Counted from the first letter of the stretch, positions 35,171 to 43,922 are shown. The stretch is 64,000 nucleotides of DNA from Prolixibacteraceae bacterium (GCA_023228025.1 JALOCD010000001.1:1-64000); one strand, 5' to 3'. Notes: generated by a model from the sequence alone, not told the origin. Numbers and translations are program-made.

Positions 35171-36238
35171 ATGTCCTACATTTTGAACATTTTAAAAGTC
35201 ATTATAAGAAAAGGTCCATCTGTATTAAAGCAGGTAACCGGCTTTGTGGACCACATTCCTAATTTGAAAAGCAGGCTGAAGGTATTATCCTCCTCCGGTT
35301 TTCAAAATAAGGATATTCATCCGGGAAAGGTTACCCTGGTTGGGTTTGGTCCCGGAAACCCTGATCTGCTTACGCTTGGCGGGGACAGAGCCCTGGCACA
35401 ATCCGATATCATCTTTCATGACGACCTTCTGGATATAGACTACCTAAAAAAATACAGGGCTGAAAAGGTTTATGTAGGCAAACGGAAAGGGAACCATCAC
35501 ATTGAACAAGAAGAAATTAACCGTTTGCTCCTCCATGCTGCAAAAGCCGGTAAAAAGGTGGTCCGTCTCAAAGGGGGAGACCCGATGATTTTTGCCCATG
35601 GCGGGGAAGAGGTCGAATACCTGGAACGCAACTTAATACCTGTTGAAGTTATCCCCGGTGTTTCGGCCGGAGTTGCCGTTTCATCACTGCTGAAGGTGCC
35701 GCTTACCCATCGGGGAATTTCCTCATCCGTTGCATTTATCTCGGGGCATTCAAAAAATGTTGCACTGCCTGATGCCGATACGTTGGTGATCTACATGGGT
35801 GGCTCAAACATTCGGGCCATTGCCCGGAAAGCCATAGCACAGGGAAGGGATCATGACATTCCGGTCATGTTGGTTCACAACCTTTCATTACCTGGTCAGC
35901 AAGAGTTTTTCTTCACGTTGGGGGAGCTTGCTTTAAATGACCAGAATTTCCCAACGCCTGTCATCATTGTCATGGGCGAAGTAGTTTCTTTTCGAAACAG
36001 GTCGGACTCTGATGCTTCCTGGAACAATCGCCGTGATTCACTTTCAACAATTCATCAATACAGTGACCCGATAAATGATAAATCTTTAGGGCATTTGACA
36101 CACACAAATTTGCAGAGGGCTATTACCATCGGGGATACCATGGAAAAACCGCGAAGGGAGAGGGGCCCGGTTGCAGCAATTAAAATTACAGTGACCGGAA
36201 AAAAAACGAAAGAAGCAGTAAAAGAATATGGCTCATAG
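35171..36238 (+). CDS. cobA: uroporphyrinogen-III C-methyltransferase
   Basis: SUMT adds two methyl groups from S-adenosylmethionine to uroporphyrinogen III to give precorrin-2, on the way to siroheme. The 355-residue product has the family core from about residue 52: KVTLVGFGPGNPDLLTLGG, VRLKGGDPMIFAHGGEE, VIPGVSAGVAVSSL and PLTHRGISSS. It is about 90 to 100 residues longer than usual, with an N-terminal extension of about 50 and a C-terminal tail of about 70 residues. The start could be later. It overlaps cysD by 11 bases. Confidence 0.92.
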   Translation: MSYILNILKVIIRKGPSVLKQVTGFVDHIPNLKSRLKVLSSSGFQNKDIHPGKVTLVGFGPGNPDLLTLGGDRALAQSDIIFHDDLLDIDYLKKYRAEKVYVGKRKGNHHIEQEEINRLLLHAAKAGKKVVRLKGGDPMIFAHGGEEVEYLERNLIPVEVIPGVSAGVAVSSLLKVPLTHRGISSSVAFISGHSKNVALPDADTLVIYMGGSNIRAIARKAIAQGRDHDIPVMLVHNLSLPGQQEFFFTLGELALNDQNFPTPVIIVMGEVVSFRNRSDSDASWNNRRDSLSTIHQYSDPINDKSLGHLTHTNLQRAITIGDTMEKPRRERGPVAAIKITVTGKKTKEAVKEYGS

Positions 36239-37133
36239 AAAATTAAATCATCTCAAAGAACTGGAATCTGAATCGATCTTCATCATCCGTGAAGTCGCAG
36301 CGCAATTCGACCGGCCCGCACTTCTTTTTTCAGGAGGTAAAGATTCCATCGTCATGGCCTATATGGCCTACAAAGCCTTTTATCCGGCGGCTATTCCGTT
36401 TCCGTTTGTCCACATCGATACGGGTCACAATTTTGAGGAAACATTGACTTATCGTGACAAATTGATCAAACAACTTGGGGCGAAACTAGTTGTAGGGTCA
36501 GTGGAAGAATCCATTCGGCATGGACGGGTTGGTGAGGAAAAAGGATACTATGCCAGTCGTAACAAATTGCAAACAGTGACTTTGCTGGATACCCTCGAAA
36601 AACACGGATTTGATGCGGCGCTTGGTGGTGGTCGCCGCGATGAAGAGAAAGCCAGGGCCAAAGAACGATTCTTTTCGCACAGGGATGAATTTGGGCAGTG
36701 GGACCCTAAAAACCAGCGTCCTGAACTGTGGAATATCCTCAACGGGAAAAAGCACACAGGCGAACACTTTCGGGTATTTCCCATCAGCAACTGGACCGAA
36801 ATGGATGTATGGCAGTATATCCTTCAGGAAAACATCCCCCTGCCTTCGCTCTACTATACACACCAGCGGGAAGTTTTCGAGCGGGACCAGATCCTTTATG
36901 CAGCGTTGCCCCCCATCCCGCGTAAACCTACCGAGAAGGTGGAGGTAAGAAGCGTTCGCTGCCGAACCATTGGAGACATCACCTGTACCGGATTAACCCT
37001 ATCGACGGCCAACACGCTTGAAGAAATTATTTCGGAAATTGCCGGTTCACGCGTAACCGAACGTGGTGGACGACTGGATGATAAGCGCTCGGAAACAGCG
37101 ATGGAAGACCGGAAAAAGGAAGGATATTTTTGA
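36228..37133 (+). CDS. cysD: sulfate adenylyltransferase subunit 2
   Basis: CysD is the catalytic ATP sulfurylase subunit that makes adenosine phosphosulfate from ATP and sulfate, with CysN as GTPase partner. The 301-residue product has the PP-loop FSGGKDSIVMAYMAYKAF, the HIDTGHNFEET motif, the GGGRRDEEKARAKER loop, and the C-terminal RCRTIGDITCTG stretch. Length fits the family. The start overlaps the end of cobA by 11 bases, so cysteine and siroheme genes are coupled. cysN follows after a repeat array. Confidence 0.96.
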   Translation: MAHRKLNHLKELESESIFIIREVAAQFDRPALLFSGGKDSIVMAYMAYKAFYPAAIPFPFVHIDTGHNFEETLTYRDKLIKQLGAKLVVGSVEESIRHGRVGEEKGYYASRNKLQTVTLLDTLEKHGFDAALGGGRRDEEKARAKERFFSHRDEFGQWDPKNQRPELWNILNGKKHTGEHFRVFPISNWTEMDVWQYILQENIPLPSLYYTHQREVFERDQILYAALPPIPRKPTEKVEVRSVRCRTIGDITCTGLTLSTANTLEEIISEIAGSRVTERGGRLDDKRSETAMEDRKKEGYF

Positions 37134-37250
37134 GTTTTGAGATATGAGTTTTGAGTTATGAGTTATGAATTATGAGTTATGAGTTATGAGTTATGAGTTA
37201 CAACTCTATAATTATAACTCATAACTCATAACTTATAACTTATAACTTGC
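37134..37250. repeat. inverted TTATGAG array between cysD and cysN
   Basis: About seven copies of TTATGAG or TTTTGAG on the left face complementary ATAACTCATAACTC units on the right. The array can fold on itself and separates two genes that would otherwise be closely linked. Confidence 0.85.
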
Positions 37251-37281
37251 TGATTAATAGTTGAACTGATTGATAAATAGT

Positions 37282-38610
37282 ATGGATGATAAGAAAGCGT
37301 CAGGTTTAGCCGGAATGGAGACGGGATATTTGGATATGGAGCTTCTCCGTTTCAGCACTGCTGGCAGCGTTGATGATGGAAAAAGCACGCTCATAGGTCG
37401 GTTGCTTTACGACAGCAAATCGATCTTTGAAGATCAGTTGCAATCCATGAGAGAGGCAAGCAGTAGAATGGGGGATGAAGGGGTAAACCTGGCTTTGCTA
37501 ACTGATGGACTCCGTGCCGAAAGGGAACAGGGAATTACCATCGATGTGGCTTACCGCTATTTTGCCACACCAAAACGCAAATTCATCATTGCAGATACTC
37601 CCGGGCATATTGAGTACACCAGAAACATGGTGACTGGCGCGTCAACGGCCGATGTGGCCATCGTCCTGGTGGATGCCCGAAAAGGAATTGTGGAACAAAC
37701 CAAGCGTCATTCGTACATAGCTTCGTTGCTGCAAATCCCAAATGTGATCCTGGCAATCAACAAAATGGACCTGGTCAATTTTTCCAAAGATGTTTTCGAC
37801 GCCATTCAGAAGGAATTTGAAGAAATAACGACCATTCTACAATTTAAGAAAATATATTTCATCCCCATTTCTGCCAGAGATGGCGACAATGTAGTCTATG
37901 CTTCTGCAAATACACCATGGTACAATGGAGAAACCTTGCTGGGCCTGCTAGAAAAGATTCCTGTACATTCTAACGAGAATTCACTTCCTGCCCGGTTCCC
38001 GGTTCAATACATCATTGGTTCAAACAACGACAAACATCCGGATTACCGGGGATATGCCGGTCGTGTTTCGGGCGGATCGTTCAAGGTTGGAGAGGCCATT
38101 CTTGTTTTGCCATCAAACAAAAGATCATTTATCGAGGCAATCCATGAGGGGAGCAAGGAATTGAATGAAGCGTTCACTCCCCAGTCAGTCACAATACAAC
38201 TGGATGGCAATATTGATATTAACAGGGGAGATATGTTTGTGAAGTTTACCGCTGCTTATCCAAGATACAGTTCAACCATATCATTGCATGTTTGCTGGCT
38301 TAATGCGGTACCGCTTCGCATTGGTGGGAAATACATTGTTCGACAAACGACCGACGAAACATCTGCCATTGTAAAGGATATCCGATTCAAGGTAAACATC
38401 AATACACTCGAAAATATTGAGGACGACAAGACGGTGAACATGAACGATATTGCACACATCACCATTAAAACACAAAAGCCTCTGAAATACGACGATTACA
38501 GTGAGAATAGGATCACAGGTAGTCTTGTACTAATCGATGAAAACACATTTGAGACGGTTGGTGCAGGAATGATCGTTTCTGACCCGGAGGTATTTTCCTA
38601 CAACATTTAG
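37282..38610 (+). CDS. cysN: sulfate adenylyltransferase subunit 1
   Basis: CysN is the GTPase subunit that drives ATP sulfurylase. The 442-residue product has the translational-GTPase motifs STAGSVDDGKSTLIGRLLYD (G1), REQGITIDVAYR (G2), ADTPGHIEYTRNM (G3) and AINKMDLV (G4), then two beta-barrel domains. There is no CysC kinase domain at the C-terminus, since the protein ends at the normal single-subunit length. I use the ATG at 37282, while a TTG four codons upstream is in frame. Confidence 0.95.
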   Translation: MDDKKASGLAGMETGYLDMELLRFSTAGSVDDGKSTLIGRLLYDSKSIFEDQLQSMREASSRMGDEGVNLALLTDGLRAEREQGITIDVAYRYFATPKRKFIIADTPGHIEYTRNMVTGASTADVAIVLVDARKGIVEQTKRHSYIASLLQIPNVILAINKMDLVNFSKDVFDAIQKEFEEITTILQFKKIYFIPISARDGDNVVYASANTPWYNGETLLGLLEKIPVHSNENSLPARFPVQYIIGSNNDKHPDYRGYAGRVSGGSFKVGEAILVLPSNKRSFIEAIHEGSKELNEAFTPQSVTIQLDGNIDINRGDMFVKFTAAYPRYSSTISLHVCWLNAVPLRIGGKYIVRQTTDETSAIVKDIRFKVNINTLENIEDDKTVNMNDIAHITIKTQKPLKYDDYSENRITGSLVLIDENTFETVGAGMIVSDPEVFSYNI

Positions 38611-38696
38611 GGTCTCAAAGCCATGATAATCACTTCAAGACCAACGCGTTGGCTTTCGAAACGAAAGATTCAATACTTTTTCAGCCATTACCTTTT

Positions 38697-38740
38697 CTAA
38701 AAAGCGAAGGGCCGGGGAAATGATCCGTCGGCCCTTCGCT
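38697..38740 (-). terminator. terminator of the ArsR-type gene
   Basis: A 12-bp inverted repeat AGCGAAGGGCCG / CGGCCCTTCGCT (38703-38714 and 38729-38740) is followed on the minus strand by TTTTT. It points at the end of the ArsR-type gene. It may also help to end cysN from the other side. Confidence 0.8.
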
Positions 38741-38756
38741 ATGATAAGATAATCAC

Positions 38757-39059
38757 CTAATTGTGGCAGGTACAGTCTTCAACACATTTGAGGATGCCAC
38801 TAAGACCGGAGTGCTTAAGATAGTAATAGGTGTTTTTACCGTCACGTGTGGAAGCCAGAACACCTTTTGATTTCAAAATTCCCAAATGGTGTGAAGTGGC
38901 GGATTGCTCAATGCCTAATCGCTCATAGATTTCGGTCACAGTTAATTTTTGCTCGCCTTCCAGAAAACTTACGATAGTGATCCGCATTGGGTGCGCTATC
39001 GCCTTGAGCATTTCTGCAGCGACTGTCAATTTTTCTAAAGTCTGTTCGTTGGTGTGCAT
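38757..39059 (-). CDS. ArsR-family transcriptional regulator
   Basis: The 100-residue product is a winged-helix DNA-binding protein of the ArsR/SmtB type: AEMLKAIAHPMRITIVSFL, then the recognition helix QSATSHHLGILKSKGVL and the wing RDGKNTYYYL. It ends ECVEDCTCHN, a cysteine-rich tail that may bind metal or act as a redox sensor. That is inference. No transport or resistance gene is next to it. Its terminator lies at 38697-38740. Confidence 0.88.
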   Translation of the reverse strand: MHTNEQTLEKLTVAAEMLKAIAHPMRITIVSFLEGEQKLTVTEIYERLGIEQSATSHHLGILKSKGVLASTRDGKNTYYYLKHSGLSGILKCVEDCTCHN

Positions 39060-39195
39060 GGGGTATGATTGATAGAAAAATGTGTAATTTAGAAATACAA
39101 ATATATAGATACTATGTAGTTAATCAATGGAACAAATCGTTAAAATGTTTAATTTAGAACAGATACAAACAATTCCTGAGTCGCCGAAAATTTGT

Positions 39196-39203
39196 TACTT
39201 TTG
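39196..39203 (+). promoter_or_regulatory. -7 element before the polyprenyl synthase gene
   Basis: TACTTTTG matches TAnnTTTG and lies 23 bases before the ATG at 39227. The -33 element is not clear. Confidence 0.5.
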
Positions 39204-39226
39204 GCAATAGCAACAGCTCATACTAC

Positions 39227-40201
39227 ATGGCATCCAAAAACGAAATTATTGCTCCGGTTGAAGCCGAGTTGAGTCAATTTGAACCCTATTTCAAAAAGTC
39301 GACCAAGACGACTATCCCTTTGCTTGATACCATTATGCATTACATTCTGCGACGCAAAGGGAAACAGATGCGACCCATTTTGGTATTCCTGTCGGCCAAA
39401 CTGAATGGTCAATTCAACGAGCGCAGTTATCATGCGGCATTAACCGTCGAATTGCTTCACACAGCAACGCTCGTTCATGATGATGTGGTCGATGAATCGT
39501 ACCAGCGAAGGGGGTTCTTCTCCGTTAATGCAATTTGGAAGAATAAAATTGCGGTATTGGTCGGCGATTTTATTTTGGCCAAGGGGTTACTTTGGTCGAT
39601 CGAGCACAAAGATTACGATATCTTACAATTCATCTCGCAGGCTGTCAGGGAAATGAGCGAAGGTGAGATTCTCCAGATCCAAAAAGCAAGGAAACTGGAT
39701 ATAACGGAAGAAGTTTACTTCGAGATCATCCGAAAGAAAACAGCATCGCTGATGGCTACCAGTGCGGCTGTAGGAACTTGTTCTGTAACTGAGGATGCCG
39801 AAGTCATTGAACGCATGCGTCTGTTTGGCGAGTATGCAGGCATCGCGTTCCAGATCAAGGACGATCTTTTCGATTTCCAGAAATCCAACCTGTTGGGCAA
39901 GCCTACCGGGAATGATCTCCATGAAAAGAAGATCACGTTGCCCTTGATTTATGCCCTCAACGTGGGGAGTTCGTCAGAGAAAAGGCAAATACTCGACATC
40001 GTCCGCAAGAAAAGCAAAACAGCCGCTGATTTGACGGCTGTTTCAAAATTCATAGAAGCCAATGGCGGATTTATCTACGCCCAAAATGTGATGCAGGAGT
40101 ACCACCAAAAAGCCCTGGACCAGTTGATAACCTATCCGGATTCAGAATACAAGCGGGCGTTGATCGCATTTGTAGAGTATATTACCACAAGGGAAAGTTA
40201 A
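39227..40201 (+). CDS. trans-polyprenyl diphosphate synthase
   Basis: This enzyme extends allylic diphosphates with isopentenyl units, and in Bacteroidota usually makes the menaquinone side chain. The 324-residue product has the first aspartate-rich motif in ATLVHDDVVDES, the GRRGFFS-type substrate loop (YQRRGFFSVN), and the second motif FQIKDDLFDFQ. Chain length cannot be read reliably from sequence by eye. It stands alone between a divergent regulator and a convergent small membrane protein. Confidence 0.94.
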   Translation: MASKNEIIAPVEAELSQFEPYFKKSTKTTIPLLDTIMHYILRRKGKQMRPILVFLSAKLNGQFNERSYHAALTVELLHTATLVHDDVVDESYQRRGFFSVNAIWKNKIAVLVGDFILAKGLLWSIEHKDYDILQFISQAVREMSEGEILQIQKARKLDITEEVYFEIIRKKTASLMATSAAVGTCSVTEDAEVIERMRLFGEYAGIAFQIKDDLFDFQKSNLLGKPTGNDLHEKKITLPLIYALNVGSSSEKRQILDIVRKKSKTAADLTAVSKFIEANGGFIYAQNVMQEYHQKALDQLITYPDSEYKRALIAFVEYITTRES

Positions 40202-40216
40202 GAAGTAGCTACTAGA

Positions 40217-40597
40217 TCACTTCTTCTTGCTAAAATTGACTATCAGGAAGTAAACAATAAAGCCCATGGAGATAGAGACCAATTCAATCCCAAATGGCAA
40301 GAGACTTTGATGCATATAATTTCGGTAAGCATCCTCATTGCCCATTCCAGGGCCCATTTGATGAATTAAAATAAAACCCATTCCGGCAAAGAAAGCGACC
40401 AATCCCCATTTAAGGGAGGGATATTTATTGACTTCCTGGTTTTCGGCTATGGGTGAAGCAATTTTTTGCTCCAGGATTCCGGCACTGTCGAAATGTCCGG
40501 CCCTTATGATCTTCCTCCTGAGCAGAAAGTCCGTAAAATTTTTGATAATCTGATAAAAGGCAAAGAAAACAACTGCAGCCATTAATACTTCTGACAT
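40217..40597 (-). CDS. small membrane protein, DUF6249-like
   Basis: The 126-residue product has three hydrophobic segments (about 3-23, 64-84 and 101-121) separated by a charged cytoplasmic loop. It resembles the DUF6249 proteins that are often encoded beside ECF sigma factors in Bacteroidota. Here the gene is divergent from the sigma factor gene at 40725. Function is unknown. A link with the sigma factor is suggested by position only. Confidence 0.65.
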   Translation of the reverse strand: MSEVLMAAVVFFAFYQIIKNFTDFLLRRKIIRAGHFDSAGILEQKIASPIAENQEVNKYPSLKWGLVAFFAGMGFILIHQMGPGMGNEDAYRNYMHQSLLPFGIELVSISMGFIVYFLIVNFSKKK

Positions 40598-40724
40598 AAT
40601 TTTCGGTTTTAAAGTGTTTGTATCATGTGACAGCAGTATATCGTAAAATGTTGCAACACCGATTCACTTTTTTTAATTGATAGAAAGTGCAACATTTATA
40701 GAAAAATAGTGTCAAACTGTAAGT

Positions 40725-41309
40725 ATGAACGATACTGAACTGATCAGCCAGATACTCGACGGGAACATGAATGCATTTACATTTTTGGTAAATCGTTACC
40801 AAAAATTAGTGGTTCATATTTCAGGAAGGCTGATTCAGCGACAGGATGAGCTCGAAGATGTTTGCCAGGAGGTATTTATCAAGGTCTATCAAAACCTGGG
40901 CAAGTACAGAAATGAATGTAAGTTATCGACATGGATCGCAACAATCGCTTATAATTCCAGTGTCAACTATCTGCGAAAATTCAGCAAATTCGATGAGGTT
41001 AATCCCGATGATTCCATTGCACTGCGCAATCTGGTGGATTTCCGGACGGAAAATTATGAAACAACTGATTTAAAGCACTATATAAGGGAGCAAATTGAAC
41101 TGCTCCCTATCCAATACCGAACTGTGGTAACCTTGTTTCATCTGGAGGAGTTCTCTTATCAGGAGGTTGAACAGATAACCGGGATGGCCGAGGGAACAGT
41201 AAAAAGTTACCTGTTCAGGGCAAAAGCGTTGTTGAGGGAGAAACTAAAACACATTGTAGACGAAAACAGTTTAAAATTAGTAAAGGAGATATCCAATGAG
41301 AAAGGATGA
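40725..41309 (+). CDS. ECF RNA polymerase sigma factor
   Basis: The 194-residue product has sigma region 2 (about 15-80, FTFLVNRYQKLVVHISGRLI, LEDVCQEVFIKVYQN, STWIATIAYNSSVNYLR) and region 4 (about 125-180, LPIQYRTVVTLFHLEEFSYQ, GMAEGTVKSYLFRAKALL). It directs RNA polymerase to a small regulon. The next gene starts 14 bases before the stop and encodes a one- or two-span membrane protein, which is the usual place for an anti-sigma factor. Confidence 0.93.
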   Translation: MNDTELISQILDGNMNAFTFLVNRYQKLVVHISGRLIQRQDELEDVCQEVFIKVYQNLGKYRNECKLSTWIATIAYNSSVNYLRKFSKFDEVNPDDSIALRNLVDFRTENYETTDLKHYIREQIELLPIQYRTVVTLFHLEEFSYQEVEQITGMAEGTVKSYLFRAKALLREKLKHIVDENSLKLVKEISNEKG

Positions 41310-41643
41310 ATTGACAGAAATTTTGGATAGATCACTTCGTGGGGAGCCCGATTTCCGGTTACCGGTAGATTTTGCACAAAAGGTAACCTCTTCCATCGTT
41401 AAGCGTGAAAGATGGAAATCCGACCTTCAGGATTATTTTTTCCTGACGGCAATTATTGTTGGTCTGATCGCAGCGGCTTCAGGGATCTATTATCTTGTAG
41501 ACAAAGAGCTTTTGGTCCGTGCATTTAATTTCTGCGAAAAGAATTGGGTCACTGTCGCTTTCTTGTTCTTCACAATAAATTTCGTCCTGTTTGTCGACAA
41601 AGTTCTTTTGAGGTTTTTATTCAATCGTTGGAAGACAGACTAA
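41296..41643 (+). CDS. putative membrane partner of the ECF sigma factor
   Basis: The 115-residue product has a charged N-terminus (about 1-40) and two hydrophobic segments (about 47-67 and 83-103). It overlaps the sigma factor gene by 14 bases. No known anti-sigma domain is clear, but the size, membrane pattern and overlap fit a small anti-sigma factor. That role is inferred from context. Confidence 0.7.
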   Translation: MRKDELTEILDRSLRGEPDFRLPVDFAQKVTSSIVKRERWKSDLQDYFFLTAIIVGLIAAASGIYYLVDKELLVRAFNFCEKNWVTVAFLFFTINFVLFVDKVLLRFLFNRWKTD

Positions 41644-41685
41644 TTTAACATTATTGCCAGAAGACACGGCGGTATTTTCTCCTTT

Positions 41686-42165
41686 TTATCCTTTCGAAGC
41701 GATCAAAACCACATAGTTCTTGCCATATTTCTTGGCGCACTTCGGACAGGTGGTGTACCAGTGGTAAATTTTGGGATTGCCGTATCCCTTTTCAACAAGG
41801 ATACGTTCAAAATCATTGCACCATTTGCCGGTATCTTTGAAAGGCCCTTCATAAACCTTACTGTAAAATTTACCGGTAAACATTTTGCTTTCAAGGGCAG
41901 GAACCGGCTTGTCAACATTGATGTACAAATCCATGTTCCATTTGGAGGTGATGTCGGAGAGGCAGAGTCCTTGCGACCAGTCGGCGCCGGCGTTTGCAAT
42001 GATCTTGCTCAGTTTTTTCATGACACTGCCAAAATTTAATGGCATGTAGAAGAAGGTGCAAACGGAACCTCGGACAAAGAGCTTGTCATTCCATTCAAAA
42101 TTGACGTTGTCCCAGGGGATGGGATCGAATTTGGGACAACAAATCGGATCAGTTGTTGCTTCCAT
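41686..42165 (-). CDS. uncharacterised protein, GyrI-like fold possible
   Basis: I do not recognise a function. The 159-residue product has a cysteine pair near the N-terminus (DPICCPKFDPIPWD) and a CPKCAKKYG motif near the C-terminus, which may bind metal. The middle (TGKFYSKVYEGPFKDTGKW) recalls the GyrI-like/SOUL small-molecule-binding fold. Related Bacteroidota proteins are often labelled hydrolase without proof. It is followed upstream by a TTATGAG array. Confidence 0.6.
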   Translation of the reverse strand: MEATTDPICCPKFDPIPWDNVNFEWNDKLFVRGSVCTFFYMPLNFGSVMKKLSKIIANAGADWSQGLCLSDITSKWNMDLYINVDKPVPALESKMFTGKFYSKVYEGPFKDTGKWCNDFERILVEKGYGNPKIYHWYTTCPKCAKKYGKNYVVLIASKG

Positions 42166-42175
42166 GGTAGAAAAA

Positions 42176-42270
42176 AGTTATGAGTTATGAGTTATGAGTT
42201 ATGAGATATGAGTTATGAGTTATGAGTTATGAGATAGGGCGATATAATTCATCACTTATAACTCATAACT
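42176..42270. repeat. inverted TTATGAG array
   Basis: About eight copies of TTATGAG or ATATGAG on the left face ATAACTCATAACT on the right. The array lies between the 159-residue protein gene and a short ORF at 42282-42407. Confidence 0.85.
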
Positions 42271-42281
42271 TTCCCTCAGCT

Positions 42282-42407
42282 TTATTCAATCAGGTCACTT
42301 TCCTTTAATAACGCCAAATAGCTTTCCGGGGCATTGATAATCAAAATTTTATCATCCTTGCCAACTCTCAGCTTTTTGAGGATTCCCGAATCCCAACCAG
42401 TTTCCAT
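42282..42407 (-). CDS. 41-codon ORF, DUF3052-like fragment
   Basis: The product reads METGWDSGILKKLRVGKDDK and goes on with ILIINAPESY. This is close to the start of DUF3052 proteins (a lysine-rich stretch followed by a conserved NAPxxY). Those are longer, so this may be a truncated remnant, with the rest lost at the adjacent repeat array. It starts 6 bases after the deoC stop on the same strand. It may also be a genuine short gene. Confidence 0.5.
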   Translation of the reverse strand: METGWDSGILKKLRVGKDDKILIINAPESYLALLKESDLIE

Positions 42408-42412
42408 TTCCC

Positions 42413-43282
42413 TTAAAAATACGAAATTTTTTCTTCCGTTATCGAAGTCAACAAATTATTTGCCAGTCGACTGGCGCCAATTCTGAACAGATGAGGATGG
42501 ATCCACTCCTCTCCCAAAATGCTTCTTACAATGGCCATATAAAAGAGTGCATCCGCGCTCTCCACGATTCCCCCGGCAGCTTTAAAGCCCACTTTTTTCC
42601 CGGTCATCCGGTAAAATTCCCGGATGGCGCTGCACATGACCCAGGCAGCTTCAGGAGTGGCAGCCGGTTCCATTTTCCCGGTAGAGGTTTTGATAAAATC
42701 GGCGCCGGCCACCATGGCCATCAGGGAAGCTTTCCAGATATTTTCGGCACTCTTAAGCGCTCCGGTTTCGAGGATTACCTTTAGATGGGCCTCTCCGCAG
42801 CTATTTTTGATCTGTGAGATCTCATGCATCACTTCCTTACTGTTTCCTTCCAAAAAAGTGCCGATTGAAATGACAATATCTATCTCGTTGGCTCCGGCAG
42901 CAACGGCCATTGCGGTCTCCAGGTTCTTCACCTCTAGAAAAGTCATGGAGGAGGGAAATCCTGCTGAAACAGCGGCCAAAGAAACATTGTGGTCCTTCAA
43001 GTTTTTTCTCACAACCTTTACCAATGTCGGATAGACACAAATGGCAGCTACATTGCGTAATTCAATAAAATGGCGGGGGAAGAGGGAGACCTTTTCGGCT
43101 ATTAACCTGCCTTTCTCCTGAGTATCTTCTGCGCCAAGCGTGGTTAAATCGATGCATGAGAAAGCCAGCTTCATATCCTCTTTGGAAAGTGTCCCTCCCA
43201 TTTTGGACCGAATGGCCTCCAAGCCGTTCTTCACTTCGGCGACATGGAAAGTGCGCTCGTAATTCTCGAATATCAGACTCAT
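42413..43282 (-). CDS. deoC: deoxyribose-phosphate aldolase
   Basis: DeoC splits 2-deoxyribose 5-phosphate into acetaldehyde and glyceraldehyde 3-phosphate in nucleoside breakdown. The 289-residue product has the class I aldolase pattern: IDLTTLG near the N-terminus, ICVYPTLV, EIDIVISIG, LKVILETG, and the Schiff-base lysine in DFIKTSTGK, then VGFKAAGGI. Length is slightly above the 220-260 usual, as in other Bacteroidota. It is preceded by dtd on the same strand with a 32-base gap. Confidence 0.94.
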   Translation of the reverse strand: MSLIFENYERTFHVAEVKNGLEAIRSKMGGTLSKEDMKLAFSCIDLTTLGAEDTQEKGRLIAEKVSLFPRHFIELRNVAAICVYPTLVKVVRKNLKDHNVSLAAVSAGFPSSMTFLEVKNLETAMAVAAGANEIDIVISIGTFLEGNSKEVMHEISQIKNSCGEAHLKVILETGALKSAENIWKASLMAMVAGADFIKTSTGKMEPAATPEAAWVMCSAIREFYRMTGKKVGFKAAGGIVESADALFYMAIVRSILGEEWIHPHLFRIGASRLANNLLTSITEEKISYF

Positions 43283-43314
43283 AGCTTACCTCTCTTATAA
43301 TAAGTTAACAAATA

Positions 43315-43770
43315 TCAGAACTCTTTGTTTTTCGAATCGATGATAATTGTGACTGGTCCATCATTGAGCAGCTCAACTTTCATGTCGGCCCCAAAAATTC
43401 CTGTTTTGACAGGTTTCCCCAACTGCTCAGATACCTTATCAACAAACATTTGGTACAAAGGAACGGAAATTTCCGGAGGCGCAGCCCTGATATAGGATGG
43501 GCGGTTCCCCTTTTTGGTGGCAGCATGAAGGGTAAACTGACTAATCAGCAGAATTTCTCCATTCGTTTCCTTCACCGATAGGTTCATGACACCCTCCTGA
43601 TCAGCGAAAATGCGGAGTTGGACGATCTTTGCGCTCATCCAGTCCAGATCTTCTTTTGTATCGGTATGCTCAAAACCCGCCAATACCAACATCCCGTTGC
43701 CAATGGAGGAGACTCTATTTCCATCAACGGTAACAGACGAATGGGAAACTCTTTGAACGACTACCCTCAT
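43315..43770 (-). CDS. dtd: D-aminoacyl-tRNA deacylase
   Basis: Dtd removes D-amino acids wrongly attached to tRNA. The 151-residue product has the conserved N-terminus MRVVVQRVSHSSVTVDG, the active-site motif LISQFTLHAATKKGNRPSY and the C-terminal NDGPVTIIID. Length is standard. It precedes deoC on the same strand. Confidence 0.96.
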   Translation of the reverse strand: MRVVVQRVSHSSVTVDGNRVSSIGNGMLVLAGFEHTDTKEDLDWMSAKIVQLRIFADQEGVMNLSVKETNGEILLISQFTLHAATKKGNRPSYIRAAPPEISVPLYQMFVDKVSEQLGKPVKTGIFGADMKVELLNDGPVTIIIDSKNKEF

Positions 43771-43922
43771 AAAAAATTTGGACGATTGAAAATCAAAATT
43801 AGTGATATTTGCGTCTCCTTTGTGTTTACCTTCGTGTAACCTTTGTGTCGTGGTGAATTTTAAAATCTTTACCTCAAAGGGCTCAAAATAAACAAATGTA
43901 TCAAGGTCTGAAAATCGAAAAC

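Noticed and set aside
37131..37250. CRISPR-like array
   Set aside because: The units are 7 bases, without spacers, and face inverted units. This is a simple inverted array.
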